From the IMG/VR virus record IMGVR_UViG_3300044624_001039, positions 1-64,000 of that record: 64,000 nucleotides of DNA; one strand, 5' to 3'. The stretch is from a virus. A program made the position numbers and the translations under genes. The notes under the pieces are model-generated. The model saw only the letters and a program-made list of their open reading frames with translations. It searched no databases and was not told the origin of the DNA. Of this stretch, positions 1 to 7,678 are shown piece after piece. Every line of letters begins with the position of its first letter. The first letter of the stretch is position 1.

Positions 1-211
1 GCATGTAATCAACTTCACCGTACTCGGTATTAATCATTTCTTGAGCATCGGACATGAGACTAGCGGCCATCATTGCAGGACCTGTAAACCGAAAAGTAAT
101 ACTTTGTTCTACAGCCTCACGCATTTGTGCTTCTGTGCAACCATACATACGAATTTCACGTTTTTCCTGCATATCACGTTCAACACCACGGACGATAGAT
201 TGTTCAAACAT
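1..211 (-). CDS. Partial unknown gene (N-terminal 70 residues)
   Basis: The gene runs off the left edge, so only its start is visible. It begins MFEQSIVRGVERDMQEKRE and continues as a charged, helix-rich sequence with several Met. AAGGAG lies 8-9 bases upstream of the ATG, and a perfect consensus sigma-70 promoter lies just beyond. Placement behind this repeated early-type promoter suggests early expression. I do not recognise the family. Confidence 0.75.
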   Translation of the reverse strand, partial: MFEQSIVRGVERDMQEKREIRMYGCTEAQMREAVEQSITFRFTGPAMMAASLMSDAQEMINTEYGEVDYM

Positions 212-244
212 TGCAAACTCCTTTAATTAACTTACTAAGACTCT

Positions 245-273
245 ATTATATACCCAAATCCATTTATTGTCAA
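245..273 (-). promoter_or_regulatory. Sigma-70-like early promoter
   Basis: On the minus strand, TTGACA (268-273), a 17-base spacer and TATAAT (245-250): full consensus. It overlaps the stop of the upstream gene and belongs to a repeated family sharing TTGACAATAAATGG and a conserved stretch after the -10. Confidence 0.9.
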
Positions 274-536
274 ATTCTGTAGGTGCAATAACCACGAATT
301 TTGCTTTGTTTATTGGTAAAGCTTTCGTTGAATTTAACTTCATAACCCTTAGCCTTAAGAGCCGTCAACAATGTTGACAGGTCACAGTCTTCCTCAAGGA
401 AAGCATTACTACCGTTTTGATAGCTGTAGGGAGTAATCTTATCAGCAATACCAAGCTTGACCAGTCGTGCTTTGGGGAAACGTGCCCAAGCGTGTCCGGG
501 GTCACCAAATACTTTGATAGAGATTTTCTTAGTCAT
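270..536 (-). CDS. Hypothetical small protein, 88 aa
   Basis: A compact basic protein (MTKKISIKVFGDPGHAWARF...) of unknown function. AAAGGACT is a good ribosome binding site, and the gene has its own TTGACA/TACAAT promoter. Its 3' end overlaps the -35 box of the next promoter. The single-gene transcription unit with a strong promoter is typical of small host-takeover proteins, but no motif supports a specific role. Confidence 0.75.
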   Translation of the reverse strand: MTKKISIKVFGDPGHAWARFPKARLVKLGIADKITPYSYQNGSNAFLEEDCDLSTLLTALKAKGYEVKFNESFTNKQSKIRGYCTYRI

Positions 537-568
537 TTGTAGTCCTTTATTTAACTGTCTAAGTATCT

Positions 569-597
569 ATTGTAGCACAATGCCCATTTATTGTCAA
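569..597 (-). promoter_or_regulatory. Sigma-70-like early promoter
   Basis: TTGACA (592-597), 17-base spacer, TACAAT (569-574) on the minus strand, directly before the 88-aa gene. Same repeated promoter family as at 245-273. Confidence 0.88.
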
Positions 598-1121
598 ATT
601 TCCCAATTATAGGGGCACAACGCTAGTTGACGAAATGACCGAAATCTAAAGTTTTCAAATTTTTTAATATTGTCTTTTTTAATATTATAAGAATATGTAA
701 TCAATCCACAATTCTTTTTATTATGCATTGTGATATGTTTACTCCAAAAACTTTTGGGTAAGAAATAATACATTAAAGAATCAGTATGTGGATTGTAAAC
801 TATAACTCTTAACCCACCTTCTTTAAGTGTACCGGCAGAGGTGACTACACTATGTACTGCCCCTGTAAAACTAGTATTTGATGCACCTGAAGAATTAACA
901 CCAATACTAGCTGTTTTACTATCGGTGCCATCTGAAAAATCACAATGGCTACCATCAATAAATTTATAAGATCCTACTGCCGCAAAACTTTCCTCTATTA
1001 ATCTGGTAACGTTAAACATATCAGGATTCTTATAAGCCCAATTACACAAGTCCTGACTGCGTTTGAATGCGGGGTGATATTTGAAAATTACTTCACGGAA
1101 CAATACTGCATTTTTAGACAT
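594..1121 (-). CDS. Hypothetical protein, 175 aa
   Basis: Begins MSKNAVLFREVIFKYHPAFK. The central part (about residues 56-75) reads DGSHCDFSDGTDSKTAS, followed by a beta-rich stretch GLRVIVYNPHTDSLMYYFLP. Acidic residues followed by DxK are reminiscent of nuclease cores, but I cannot assign a family. Own promoter upstream (-35 TTGACA, -10 TAAACT) and an AGGA ribosome binding site. The 3' end overlaps the next promoter. Confidence 0.7.
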   Translation of the reverse strand: MSKNAVLFREVIFKYHPAFKRSQDLCNWAYKNPDMFNVTRLIEESFAAVGSYKFIDGSHCDFSDGTDSKTASIGVNSSGASNTSFTGAVHSVVTSAGTLKEGGLRVIVYNPHTDSLMYYFLPKSFWSKHITMHNKKNCGLITYSYNIKKDNIKKFENFRFRSFRQLALCPYNWEI

Positions 1122-1154
1122 AAAAAATTCCTATTAAAGTTACAAACAGATGTA

Positions 1155-1183
1155 AGTTTAACAGGAATTCAGTTTATTGTCAA
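1155..1183 (-). promoter_or_regulatory. Sigma-70-like early promoter (weaker -10)
   Basis: TTGACA (1178-1183), 17-base spacer and TAAACT (1155-1160) on the minus strand. It shares the TTGACAATAAA start of the promoter family. Confidence 0.7.
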
Positions 1184-1185
1184 AT

Positions 1186-1782
1186 TTAGGACATGTTGCG
1201 TTTTTGCAACACTTTGTCAGCTAGGCCATATGCTACAGCCTCACTTGCACTCATAAAAAAGTCACGCTCCATATCCTTAGCAAGTTCCTCAAAAGTTTTG
1301 CCAGCACTATTGTGGTCAACATAAATTTGTGTTAGAGATTTTTTCATAGCCAAAATCTCTTTAACTTGAATTTCCATATCAGTAGCTTGACCACGTGCGC
1401 CACCACTTGGTTGATGAATCATATGGCGTGCGTTAGGAAGAATCATTCGTTTATCTTTTGCACCTGCTTGACCAAGCAAACTACCCATTGAACAAGCTTG
1501 ACCCATGACGATTGTTTGAACGTCAGGTTTAACGAATTGCATACAATCATAGATTGCCATACCAGCTGTTACTGAGCCACCTGGACTGTTGATATAGATA
1601 CTGATATCTTTATCTGAATCTTCACTTTCCAAATATAGTAGTTGTGCAACGATTAGATTTGCCATCTGGTCATGTACCTCCCCTTCAAGCAAGATAACAC
1701 GGTCTTTTAATAGACGACTATAAATGTCATAACTACGTTCACCTTTACTTGTTTGTTCTAATACCATTGGGACTAAGCTCAT
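1186..1782 (-). CDS. clpP: ATP-dependent Clp protease proteolytic subunit ClpP
   Basis: Serine peptidase that forms the degradation chamber for Clp ATPases. At 198 aa it has normal ClpP length. The triad is visible: Ser98 in GQACSMGS, His123 in MIHQPSGG and Asp174 in MERDFF. The [14 protein letters not shown] substrate-binding region is also present. The nucleophile context is ACSMG rather than the usual AASMG. An AAGGAAAC ribosome binding site precedes the ATG. A phage clpX lies about 6 kb away on the same strand with an intact ClpP-docking loop, so a phage-encoded ClpXP is likely. The N-terminus looks mature, with no obvious long propeptide. Confidence 0.96.
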   Translation of the reverse strand: MSLVPMVLEQTSKGERSYDIYSRLLKDRVILLEGEVHDQMANLIVAQLLYLESEDSDKDISIYINSPGGSVTAGMAIYDCMQFVKPDVQTIVMGQACSMGSLLGQAGAKDKRMILPNARHMIHQPSGGARGQATDMEIQVKEILAMKKSLTQIYVDHNSAGKTFEELAKDMERDFFMSASEAVAYGLADKVLQKRNMS

Positions 1783-1806
1783 ATTGTTTCCTTCTTTAAA
1801 AATGTT

Positions 1807-1835
1807 TTGCGATAAATACTTAATGGTGCTATAAT
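1807..1835 (+). promoter_or_regulatory. Plus-strand promoter, with overlapping late-type motif
   Basis: TTGCGA (1807-1812), 17-base spacer, TATAAT (1830-1835). The same stretch contains GATAAATACTT (1811-1821), matching the T4-late-like motif seen elsewhere in the window. Either could drive the gene starting at 1868. Confidence 0.6.
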
Positions 1836-1867
1836 ACGCACTTCATTAACTCTTTGAGATATTATAC

Positions 1868-2944
1868 ATGAGATATACTGAATTTACAAGAACTTTGGTT
1901 GAAGCTGTTGACCAAATTAAAACTGTTACAAAACATGACGTGGAACAGACTTTGCGTAAAGCTGGGTATGAACAGTTCAAAATTAACGGTAACAAACTCA
2001 ATGTTTTGGTACAGATTCCAGATGGTGCAAAGAAAGCTGAATTCCGTAATGATATCTTACAAGAAATATTAGCTGTACTTAAAAAAGCATACAAGCATGA
2101 TGGGGTAGAGTATTCCAGTGATCCTGGAATCAGCAGTTTAGGCGGAGTAGTATTTGCCAATAGTCCAGTACAAGTTGTTGTAAAAGATAGCGGAAAACAA
2201 GGCGAAAAAAGTGCCGGTGTAGCAAATGAACTTGAATTAGCTAGCATTATTCAATCAGTAGTTGAAACATATGGCTCGGCCAATGTAACGTTTGTTGATC
2301 CGCGCGGTAAGAAGATGACCATTAAAAATGTAATAAATGTTGAAGTTGCAGGACGAGACACCGGTAACCGTAAGAAAGCAGATGTTGTATTACAAAGTCC
2401 TAAAGGGTTCTTACCAGTAAGTATTAAGAAATTAGATGCTGATATGTGGGAAAGTGCTGACAATTTGTTTGGTCAACGTGCTCGTGCTGTATTAGATAGT
2501 TTAGTAAAGAATGGTGATGTTAAACTTAACAAGATCGGTGAACGTAAATTAAAAACAGGTACAGTCCCTGTATACGAATTAAGCAAAGAAATTGTTATGG
2601 AACCTACTGAAGAAGAAGCATTAAATGCTATCTTTGGAAGTGATTTAAATCCTAAAGGTGGAATTGTTATTCAGACATTCAAGCCAGAACATTTTGTACA
2701 AGATGGTGCTACTGTAACAGTTGATGCACACGCTGTTATTACTAGTGCAGCCGACATACCGGAAAGTCATCTGATGGTATGGTTACTACGCAATGATAGT
2801 ACACGTAACGGTGGTAGTTTAGGTGTTGCAGGTATTCGTCCTTTAGGAGTTACATTAACTCGTGGTATAGGTAAAAAGGGTACGAAAGACGTTATATTAG
2901 TGGATCAACACGGTAACGTAGTTAAGAATCCAAATATCAAGTAA
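1868..2944 (+). CDS. Putative packaged nuclease-like protein with capsid-targeting N-terminus
   Basis: 358 aa. The N-terminus MRYTEFTRTLVEA has the form of a T4 capsid-targeting peptide, with a potential prohead-protease cut after LVE. Residues about 120-200 have a possible PD-(D/E)XK arrangement: an acidic helix (ELELASII), ADVVL, then PVSIKK. This nuclease reading is inference. The C-terminal third is beta-rich with no recognised domain. It is one of the few plus-strand genes and sits behind a GATAAATACTT late-type motif. Product: probably an internal head protein; catalytic role uncertain. Confidence 0.7.
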   Translation: MRYTEFTRTLVEAVDQIKTVTKHDVEQTLRKAGYEQFKINGNKLNVLVQIPDGAKKAEFRNDILQEILAVLKKAYKHDGVEYSSDPGISSLGGVVFANSPVQVVVKDSGKQGEKSAGVANELELASIIQSVVETYGSANVTFVDPRGKKMTIKNVINVEVAGRDTGNRKKADVVLQSPKGFLPVSIKKLDADMWESADNLFGQRARAVLDSLVKNGDVKLNKIGERKLKTGTVPVYELSKEIVMEPTEEEALNAIFGSDLNPKGGIVIQTFKPEHFVQDGATVTVDAHAVITSAADIPESHLMVWLLRNDSTRNGGSLGVAGIRPLGVTLTRGIGKKGTKDVILVDQHGNVVKNPNIK

Positions 2945-3436
2945 TCAACATTTAGCAAAAGTTTGATGCTTAAGCCATCTTTTTTGTCCATGGCCTACTT
3001 TTAATGATATCCCGTGTTTAGCTAATCTTTCTCTATGTGCATAGAAGCTAGGACCATGACTCATTATTCTATCCTTACCTTCACGTTCACGTTTGTCTCC
3101 GTCAATATCCCATTGATATTGATGCACCATTTCATGTGCTAGAGTAGTGATTAACCATTGCTTACAGAACCACTTGTCCATGAGACGGATTTTGCAATAT
3201 GTTTTACGATATTTAACTATATCATAACTAGCGTAGCACATTCCCCAGTATTTCCTACAGCGGGCTGTAACCTCAATTTCAGGCATGTTCAACTTATTGT
3301 TAAAGCATGCCTGATTGATTAGTTTATATAGTTCTATTACCTCAGCTTGATTTGTACGATAGCTTAGACGTTTTTGGTAACCGATACTTGGTAGCGGTTC
3401 ACGCATTAGTTTGGAAAGTTCGGATCTTTTAGTCAT
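2945..3436 (-). CDS. SprT-like zinc metallopeptidase
   Basis: 163 aa. HEMVHQYQW in the middle is the HExxH zinc/catalytic motif. The downstream SHGPSFYAHRERL matches the SprT pattern in which a later His completes the site. SprT-like (SPRTN-type) proteins include DNA-protein crosslink proteases. The gene converges on the preceding plus-strand gene, with adjacent stops. The upstream region has TTGTTA-N16-TACAAT. Confidence 0.85.
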   Translation of the reverse strand: MTKRSELSKLMREPLPSIGYQKRLSYRTNQAEVIELYKLINQACFNNKLNMPEIEVTARCRKYWGMCYASYDIVKYRKTYCKIRLMDKWFCKQWLITTLAHEMVHQYQWDIDGDKREREGKDRIMSHGPSFYAHRERLAKHGISLKVGHGQKRWLKHQTFAKC

Positions 3437-3445
3437 CTTGTATTT

Positions 3446-3473
3446 ATTGTAGCAAATTCATGTAATGTAACAA
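3446..3473 (-). promoter_or_regulatory. Probable promoter of the SprT-like gene
   Basis: TTGTTA (3468-3473), 16-base spacer, TACAAT (3446-3451) on the minus strand. The -10 overlaps AATAAATACAAG, a variant of the late-type motif, so timing cannot be decided by eye. Confidence 0.5.
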
Positions 3474-3535
3474 TATATTAGGAAAAATAACCTTTTTATT
3501 ATCCGTGATTAAATATATGTTTAGGAGAAAATTAA

Positions 3536-3862
3536 ATGGAAATTATTATAGTATTGGCAATTTTAGGTGTAGGTCTTTGGTGGTATTTCATCCGTGACCC
3601 AAAGAAATCGGAAGTTGCAGCACCTTATAAGGTAGAGACACCCCCATCTACTACGTATGAAGTACCGGAACCAGCCGCTACTACACCGATGCCATTGGTT
3701 GTAGAAGCACCAGCTGTGGCCCCTGTTAAAGCTCCAACTAAGCCAAAAGCGGCAGCTAAAACACCGGCTAAGCCAAAAGCGGCAGCTAAAACTCCAGCAA
3801 AAACACCAGCTAAAAAGGCACCTGCAAAAACAGCAAAGCCAAAAGTTACAGTAGCTAAGTAA
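3536..3862 (+). CDS. Membrane-anchored Pro/Ala/Lys-rich protein
   Basis: 108 aa. An N-terminal hydrophobic segment (about residues 2-19, MEIIIVLAILGVGLWWYF) is followed by a low-complexity tail with KPKAAAKTPA-type repeats, like histone H1 or TonB-type linkers. TTTAGGAG precedes the ATG. It is followed after 11 bases by the 230-aa plus-strand gene, so the two are probably co-transcribed. Repeats of the KPKAAAKT unit are nearly identical at DNA level, which favours length variation. It may be a spanin-like or nucleic-acid-binding membrane protein; neither can be shown. Confidence 0.75.
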   Translation: MEIIIVLAILGVGLWWYFIRDPKKSEVAAPYKVETPPSTTYEVPEPAATTPMPLVVEAPAVAPVKAPTKPKAAAKTPAKPKAAAKTPAKTPAKKAPAKTAKPKVTVAK

Positions 3863-3873
3863 CAACTTGATTA

Positions 3874-4566
3874 ATGAAAATAGGATTTGATGTAATCAGT
3901 GACTTGAATCTGGGCCCTAACGAACATTTTGATTGGGAGGGCAAGGCTACAAGTTTATATTGTGTTATAGCCGGTAACATCAGTAATGATTTACGTACTA
4001 TACATCAAATCCTATTACATTTATCACATTTTTATCAGGGAGTGTTTTATATTGCAGGCACACTTGAATATGAAGGTGTAGCTAATATAGCTACACGTAC
4101 CAATGAACTTTTTAATTTATGTAAAAGTATACGCAACGTAGCATATTTACATAATCATGTAGTAATATTAGATGGTATTGCTATTATAGGAACAAATGGA
4201 TGGTTCCATAATACTTTTCCATATCCGTTATTAAACCCTGAAGATATAGAGAATGAACGATATGATGATCTTGGTTATTTAGGCAACACAATAGAAAAAT
4301 TACAATTACATTTAGATGTAAAGCAAATTTTAATAGTTAGCCATTCTGCTCCCGGACATGAACTATTATTTGGTGAAGAGCCGGATGATATATATTCTAT
4401 ACCTCCGCTAAAATTAGCACTAATAAAAGATTCTGAATGTAAAGTCACACATTGGGTTTATGGTGATTACGATAAAACTGTTGATATTGTAATTCAAGGA
4501 ATTAATTACGTAAACAACAGTTTTTATAAAAGAAACCCTTATTGGGCTAAGAGAGTAGAAATTTAA
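3874..4566 (+). CDS. Degenerate calcineurin-like phosphoesterase
   Basis: 230 aa with the order of a metallophosphoesterase, but most metal ligands are replaced. SDLN stands for SDLH, AGN for AGD, AGTLEYE for GNHEYE and VYGDYD for a GHxH-type motif. SHSAPG retains its His. The intact enzymes use these residues to bind two metals, so this copy is probably non-catalytic and may serve as a structural or binding protein. It overlaps the stop of the convergent clpS by 4 bases. Confidence 0.7.
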   Translation: MKIGFDVISDLNLGPNEHFDWEGKATSLYCVIAGNISNDLRTIHQILLHLSHFYQGVFYIAGTLEYEGVANIATRTNELFNLCKSIRNVAYLHNHVVILDGIAIIGTNGWFHNTFPYPLLNPEDIENERYDDLGYLGNTIEKLQLHLDVKQILIVSHSAPGHELLFGEEPDDIYSIPPLKLALIKDSECKVTHWVYGDYDKTVDIVIQGINYVNNSFYKRNPYWAKRVEI

Positions 4567-4871
4567 GCAGTTTCGGATTCTACTTTAACTTGTAGAGGAA
4601 ATCCTTGACTACGTGCTGAAACAGTAACCTCAATTCCCTTTTGTTCTGCAATTTCATAGGGCAATACAGCGACAACTGCACTACCTTGACTGTGAATATT
4701 TTCGGTAATATGGGCGGCCGTGTCATCAGTATAATTAAAATATTCAATTAAACTTCCTACTACAAATTCCATACTTGTTACTTCATCATTTAAATAAATG
4801 ATTTTAAATAAAGGAGGTTCTGTTAAACTCAAGTTAGGTTTGATTGTAGTTTTTATTTCTGTTTTAGACAT
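4563..4871 (-). CDS. clpS: Clp adaptor ClpS
   Basis: 102 aa, normal ClpS length. The core PPLFKIIYLNDEVTSMEFVV matches the family, including the N-degron pocket region (LNDE...MEFVV). The HITENIHSQGSAVVAVLPYEIAE region continues the family fold. ClpS recognises N-end-rule substrates and delivers them to ClpA(P). The window encodes ClpX and ClpP but no ClpA, so the adaptor would act on host ClpA or ClpC. It sits downstream of hsp20 and dnaK in a stress-protein block. Confidence 0.9.
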   Translation of the reverse strand: MSKTEIKTTIKPNLSLTEPPLFKIIYLNDEVTSMEFVVGSLIEYFNYTDDTAAHITENIHSQGSAVVAVLPYEIAEQKGIEVTVSARSQGFPLQVKVESETA

Positions 4872-4888
4872 AGTTTTAAGTTAGTTAT

Positions 4889-4910
4889 GTGTGCGAGTTA
4901 CCCCGCACAC
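4889..4910. other. GC-rich hairpin between hsp20 and clpS
   Basis: Perfect 7-bp inverted repeat GTGTGCG/CGCACAC with an 8-base loop. No T-run follows on the minus strand, so it is not a classic terminator. It may be an mRNA processing or stability element between two stress genes. Confidence 0.6.
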
Positions 4911-4933
4911 TTATTTAGTGAAAGTTAATTATA

Positions 4934-5383
4934 TTATTTAGTATAAGTAATTGCAATAGATTTCGGTTTCTTTTCTTCTGGAATTTTTCGTTCCAAATAA
5001 ACAGAAAGAATTCCGTTCTTTACTTCAGCATGTATTACTTCAACATGTTCGGCTAATGGGAATGTTTGTGTGAAATCCCTATTGCTTAATCCTCTATGTA
5101 AATATTCATAGTTAAGCATTTCTTCACGTGCTTTAGATCCAGATATAATTAAAGCATTGTTATCTAATTTAATATCTAAATCACTTTCTCCAAAACCGGC
5201 TACTGCAACTTCAATAGTGACAGTCTCTTCACCTGTTTTAATAACATTATGAGGTGGATAATTGGAATTAGTTTGACCGGCTGTTAGACGCATTAATTCA
5301 TCTAACATAGAATCAAAGCCGATTCCGAATTTGTGAATTGATGGGATATCAATAGCACGAAGGGTTAATGTTTTTGTTGTCAT
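4934..5383 (-). CDS. Small heat-shock protein Hsp20 (IbpA-like)
   Basis: 149 aa from the ATG of MTTKTLTLRAID; AGGAG lies 8 bases upstream, so I prefer this start to an upstream ATG. The alpha-crystallin domain is clear: NYPPHNV, VTIEVAVAGF, then GILSVYLERKIPEEKKPK with an IxI-like SIAI tail. IbpA-type proteins hold unfolded proteins for DnaK. It lies directly downstream of dnaK, separated by a strong hairpin, and probably shares its transcript. Confidence 0.92.
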   Translation of the reverse strand: MTTKTLTLRAIDIPSIHKFGIGFDSMLDELMRLTAGQTNSNYPPHNVIKTGEETVTIEVAVAGFGESDLDIKLDNNALIISGSKAREEMLNYEYLHRGLSNRDFTQTFPLAEHVEVIHAEVKNGILSVYLERKIPEEKKPKSIAITYTK

Positions 5384-5416
5384 GTTTTTTCTCCTAATAA
5401 GCAAGTTTATGACGAT

Positions 5417-5444
5417 ATCGGGCCCGCCGAATGCGGCACCCGAT
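5417..5444. other. Strong hairpin between dnaK and hsp20
   Basis: ATCGGG/CCCGAT outer stem with inner CCGC/GCGG and a short loop; TTTTATTT follows on the plus strand. The T-run is on the wrong strand to terminate dnaK. It could be an RNA processing site, or a structure near the hsp20 leader that tunes expression. Confidence 0.6.
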
Positions 5445-5454
5445 TTTATTTAGA

Positions 5455-7350
5455 TTAAGATGCTTCCTTAACCTCTGCATCAACTACATTGTCATCAGAC
5501 TTTTGTGATTGAGATGCCTCTTTAGCTTTTTGTTCCTCTTCATATTTAACTTTAGTAATAGGACCAATAGCTTCATACAGTTCTTTAACTTTGTTTTCAA
5601 TAGATTCAACATCGGTATCAGCTAATGCAACTTCTAATGCATCAATAGCATTAGATGCTTTTTCTTTTTCTTCTGTTGTTACTTTGTCACCGTATTTTTC
5701 ATAATCTTTACGGAAACTATTTAAGGTTGATTCACCGCTGTTTTTTGCTTGAATCAATTTAACTTGTTTAGCATCAGATTCGGCGTTAGCCTCAGCTTCG
5801 TCAACCATCTGTTGAATTTCACGTTCAGTTAGTCCTGAATCAGATTTAATAGTAATCTTATTTTCTTTACCTGTGCCTTTATCCTTAGCACTTACATTAA
5901 GAATACCATTAGCATCAACATCTAATGTAACTTCAATTTGGGGAACACCACGCATTGCTGGAGGAATTCCTTCTAAATTAAACTCACCTAATAACTTGTT
6001 ATATGTAAACAAATCACGTTCACCCTGTGCAACTTTAATAGTTACTGCAGGTTGATTATCATCTGCGGTTGAAAACACTTGTGAATGTTTAGTAGGAATA
6101 GTTGTATTTTTCTTAATAAGTTTAGTAAATACGCCACCCGCTGTTTCAATACCCAAACTTAGTGGGGTTACATCAAGTAACAATACATCTGTACGTTCAC
6201 CGGCTAATACACTACCTTGAAGTGCCGCGCCGGCTGCTACTGCCTCATCCGGATTAACATCTTTGCGAGGTGTTTTACCAAACAATTTTTCAACTGTTTC
6301 TTGTACTTTGGGCATACGTGTCATTCCACCAACAAGAATTACCTCATCAATATCTGATATTGACACACCAGCATCTTGTATAGCTTGTTGACATGGTTTG
6401 ATACTACGTTGAATTAATTCATCAACTAACAACTCTAACTTAGCACGACTTAATTTAACATTTAAATGTTTAGGTCCACTAGCATCGGCTGTGATATATG
6501 GCAAGTTAACATCTGTTTGAGCACTACTACTCAGCTCAATTTTTGCTTTCTCGGCCGCGTCTTTCATTCGTTGCAATGCCAATACATCTTTAGTTAAGTC
6601 AATGCCATTGTCTTTCTTAAACTCATCAACTAAGAAGTCCATGATACGTTGGTCAAAGTCTTCACCACCTAAGAATGTATCACCATTGGTTGATAATACT
6701 TCAATTTGTTTCTCTCCGTCAACGTTGGCAATTTCAATAATACTTACATCAAATGTACCACCACCCAAATCATAAACAGCAATCTTGCGATCTTTCTTAT
6801 CTTGTTTATCTACACCATATGCTAATGCGGCTGCTGTAGGTTCGTTGATAATACGTAGTACTTCTAATCCTGCAATACGTCCGGCATCTTTAGTAGCTTG
6901 ACGTTGACTATCATTGAAGTAAGCCGGTACTGTGATAACTGCTTTAGTTACCTCTGTGCCCAAATAATCTTCAGCAGTCTTTTTCATCTTACGTAAGACT
7001 TCAGCACTGATTTGAGGTGGTGCTAATTTTTGTCCATTAGATTCAACCCATGCATCACCGTTGTCTGCTTTAACAATTTTGTATGGCATCAAGTCAATAT
7101 CTTTTTGTACAGCTTGTTCAGTGAACTTGCGTCCAATTAATCGCTTGGCAGCATAGATTGTATTTTTTGGATTAGTAACTGATTGTCGCTTGGCACTAGC
7201 ACCTACTAATATCTCATCGTTAGAATAGGCAACGATTGAGGGTGTAGTTCTTGCACCTTCTGAATTTTCAATTATTTTGGGGATTCCGTTTTCAATAACG
7301 GCTACACATGAATTTGTGGTACCTAGATCGATACCGATTACTTTGCTCAT
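5455..7350 (-). CDS. dnaK: Chaperone DnaK (Hsp70)
   Basis: 631 aa, essentially full length. The ATPase domain starts [14 protein letters not shown], with [10 protein letters not shown] and VGGMTRMP phosphate and adenosine motifs. The linker [15 protein letters not shown] leads into the substrate-binding domain and a lid ending in a charged tail ([10 protein letters not shown]). By eye it resembles proteobacterial DnaK throughout. No dnaJ or grpE is visible here, so host co-chaperones would be needed. Its AAAGGAG site is good, and a late-type ATAAATACTT motif lies about 60 bases upstream. Confidence 0.98.
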   Translation of the reverse strand: MSKVIGIDLGTTNSCVAVIENGIPKIIENSEGARTTPSIVAYSNDEILVGASAKRQSVTNPKNTIYAAKRLIGRKFTEQAVQKDIDLMPYKIVKADNGDAWVESNGQKLAPPQISAEVLRKMKKTAEDYLGTEVTKAVITVPAYFNDSQRQATKDAGRIAGLEVLRIINEPTAAALAYGVDKQDKKDRKIAVYDLGGGTFDVSIIEIANVDGEKQIEVLSTNGDTFLGGEDFDQRIMDFLVDEFKKDNGIDLTKDVLALQRMKDAAEKAKIELSSSAQTDVNLPYITADASGPKHLNVKLSRAKLELLVDELIQRSIKPCQQAIQDAGVSISDIDEVILVGGMTRMPKVQETVEKLFGKTPRKDVNPDEAVAAGAALQGSVLAGERTDVLLLDVTPLSLGIETAGGVFTKLIKKNTTIPTKHSQVFSTADDNQPAVTIKVAQGERDLFTYNKLLGEFNLEGIPPAMRGVPQIEVTLDVDANGILNVSAKDKGTGKENKITIKSDSGLTEREIQQMVDEAEANAESDAKQVKLIQAKNSGESTLNSFRKDYEKYGDKVTTEEKEKASNAIDALEVALADTDVESIENKVKELYEAIGPITKVKYEEEQKAKEASQSQKSDDNVVDAEVKEAS

Positions 7351-7409
7351 TGTTTTCTCCTTTATAAAGCAAGATTTTTATTTGTAGACCCTATAATAGG
7401 CATCTAGAA

Positions 7410-7419
7410 AAGTATTTAT
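7410..7419 (-). promoter_or_regulatory. Late-type promoter motif before dnaK
   Basis: ATAAATACTT on the minus strand, about 60 bases from the dnaK ATG. It fits the GATAAATACTT motif found before other genes and resembles T4 late promoters (TATAAATA). Confidence 0.5.
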
Positions 7420-7459
7420 TATAATTATTTACGTAAAAAATAATATTATTTAGGATAAA

Positions 7460-7678
7460 TTAATACAACTTTTTAGGAAGACTTTGGTCACGTAAAAACT
7501 TATCCCAACGTCTTTTAGCCTGACTTTTAGCTAGTTTACGTTTAACGGTAGGTTTTACAAATTCTTGACGGTCACGTACTTCTTGTAAAGTTCCGTAGTC
7601 TGTCATCAACTTTTTGAATTTTCGTAATGCTTTGTCAGTATTACCATCGTTAACTAAAACTTTTCTTCCTCTAATCAT
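7460..7678 (-). CDS. rpsU: Ribosomal protein bS21
   Basis: 72 aa, basic, with the S21 signature: alternating Arg/Lys, ALRKFKKLMTDYGTL, EVRDRQEFVKPTVKRK and KRRWDKFLRD. bS21 sits at the 30S platform near the anti-Shine-Dalgarno and affects initiation. Phage copies are known in large phages and pelagiphages. ATGA coupling with clpX upstream implies co-expression. Confidence 0.93.
   Translation of the reverse strand: MIRGRKVLVNDGNTDKALRKFKKLMTDYGTLQEVRDRQEFVKPTVKRKLAKSQAKRRWDKFLRDQSLPKKLY

Noticed and set aside
1846-2463. Minus-strand frames opposite the 358-aa plus gene
   Set aside because: Ser/Thr/Leu-rich antisense shadows without start signals.
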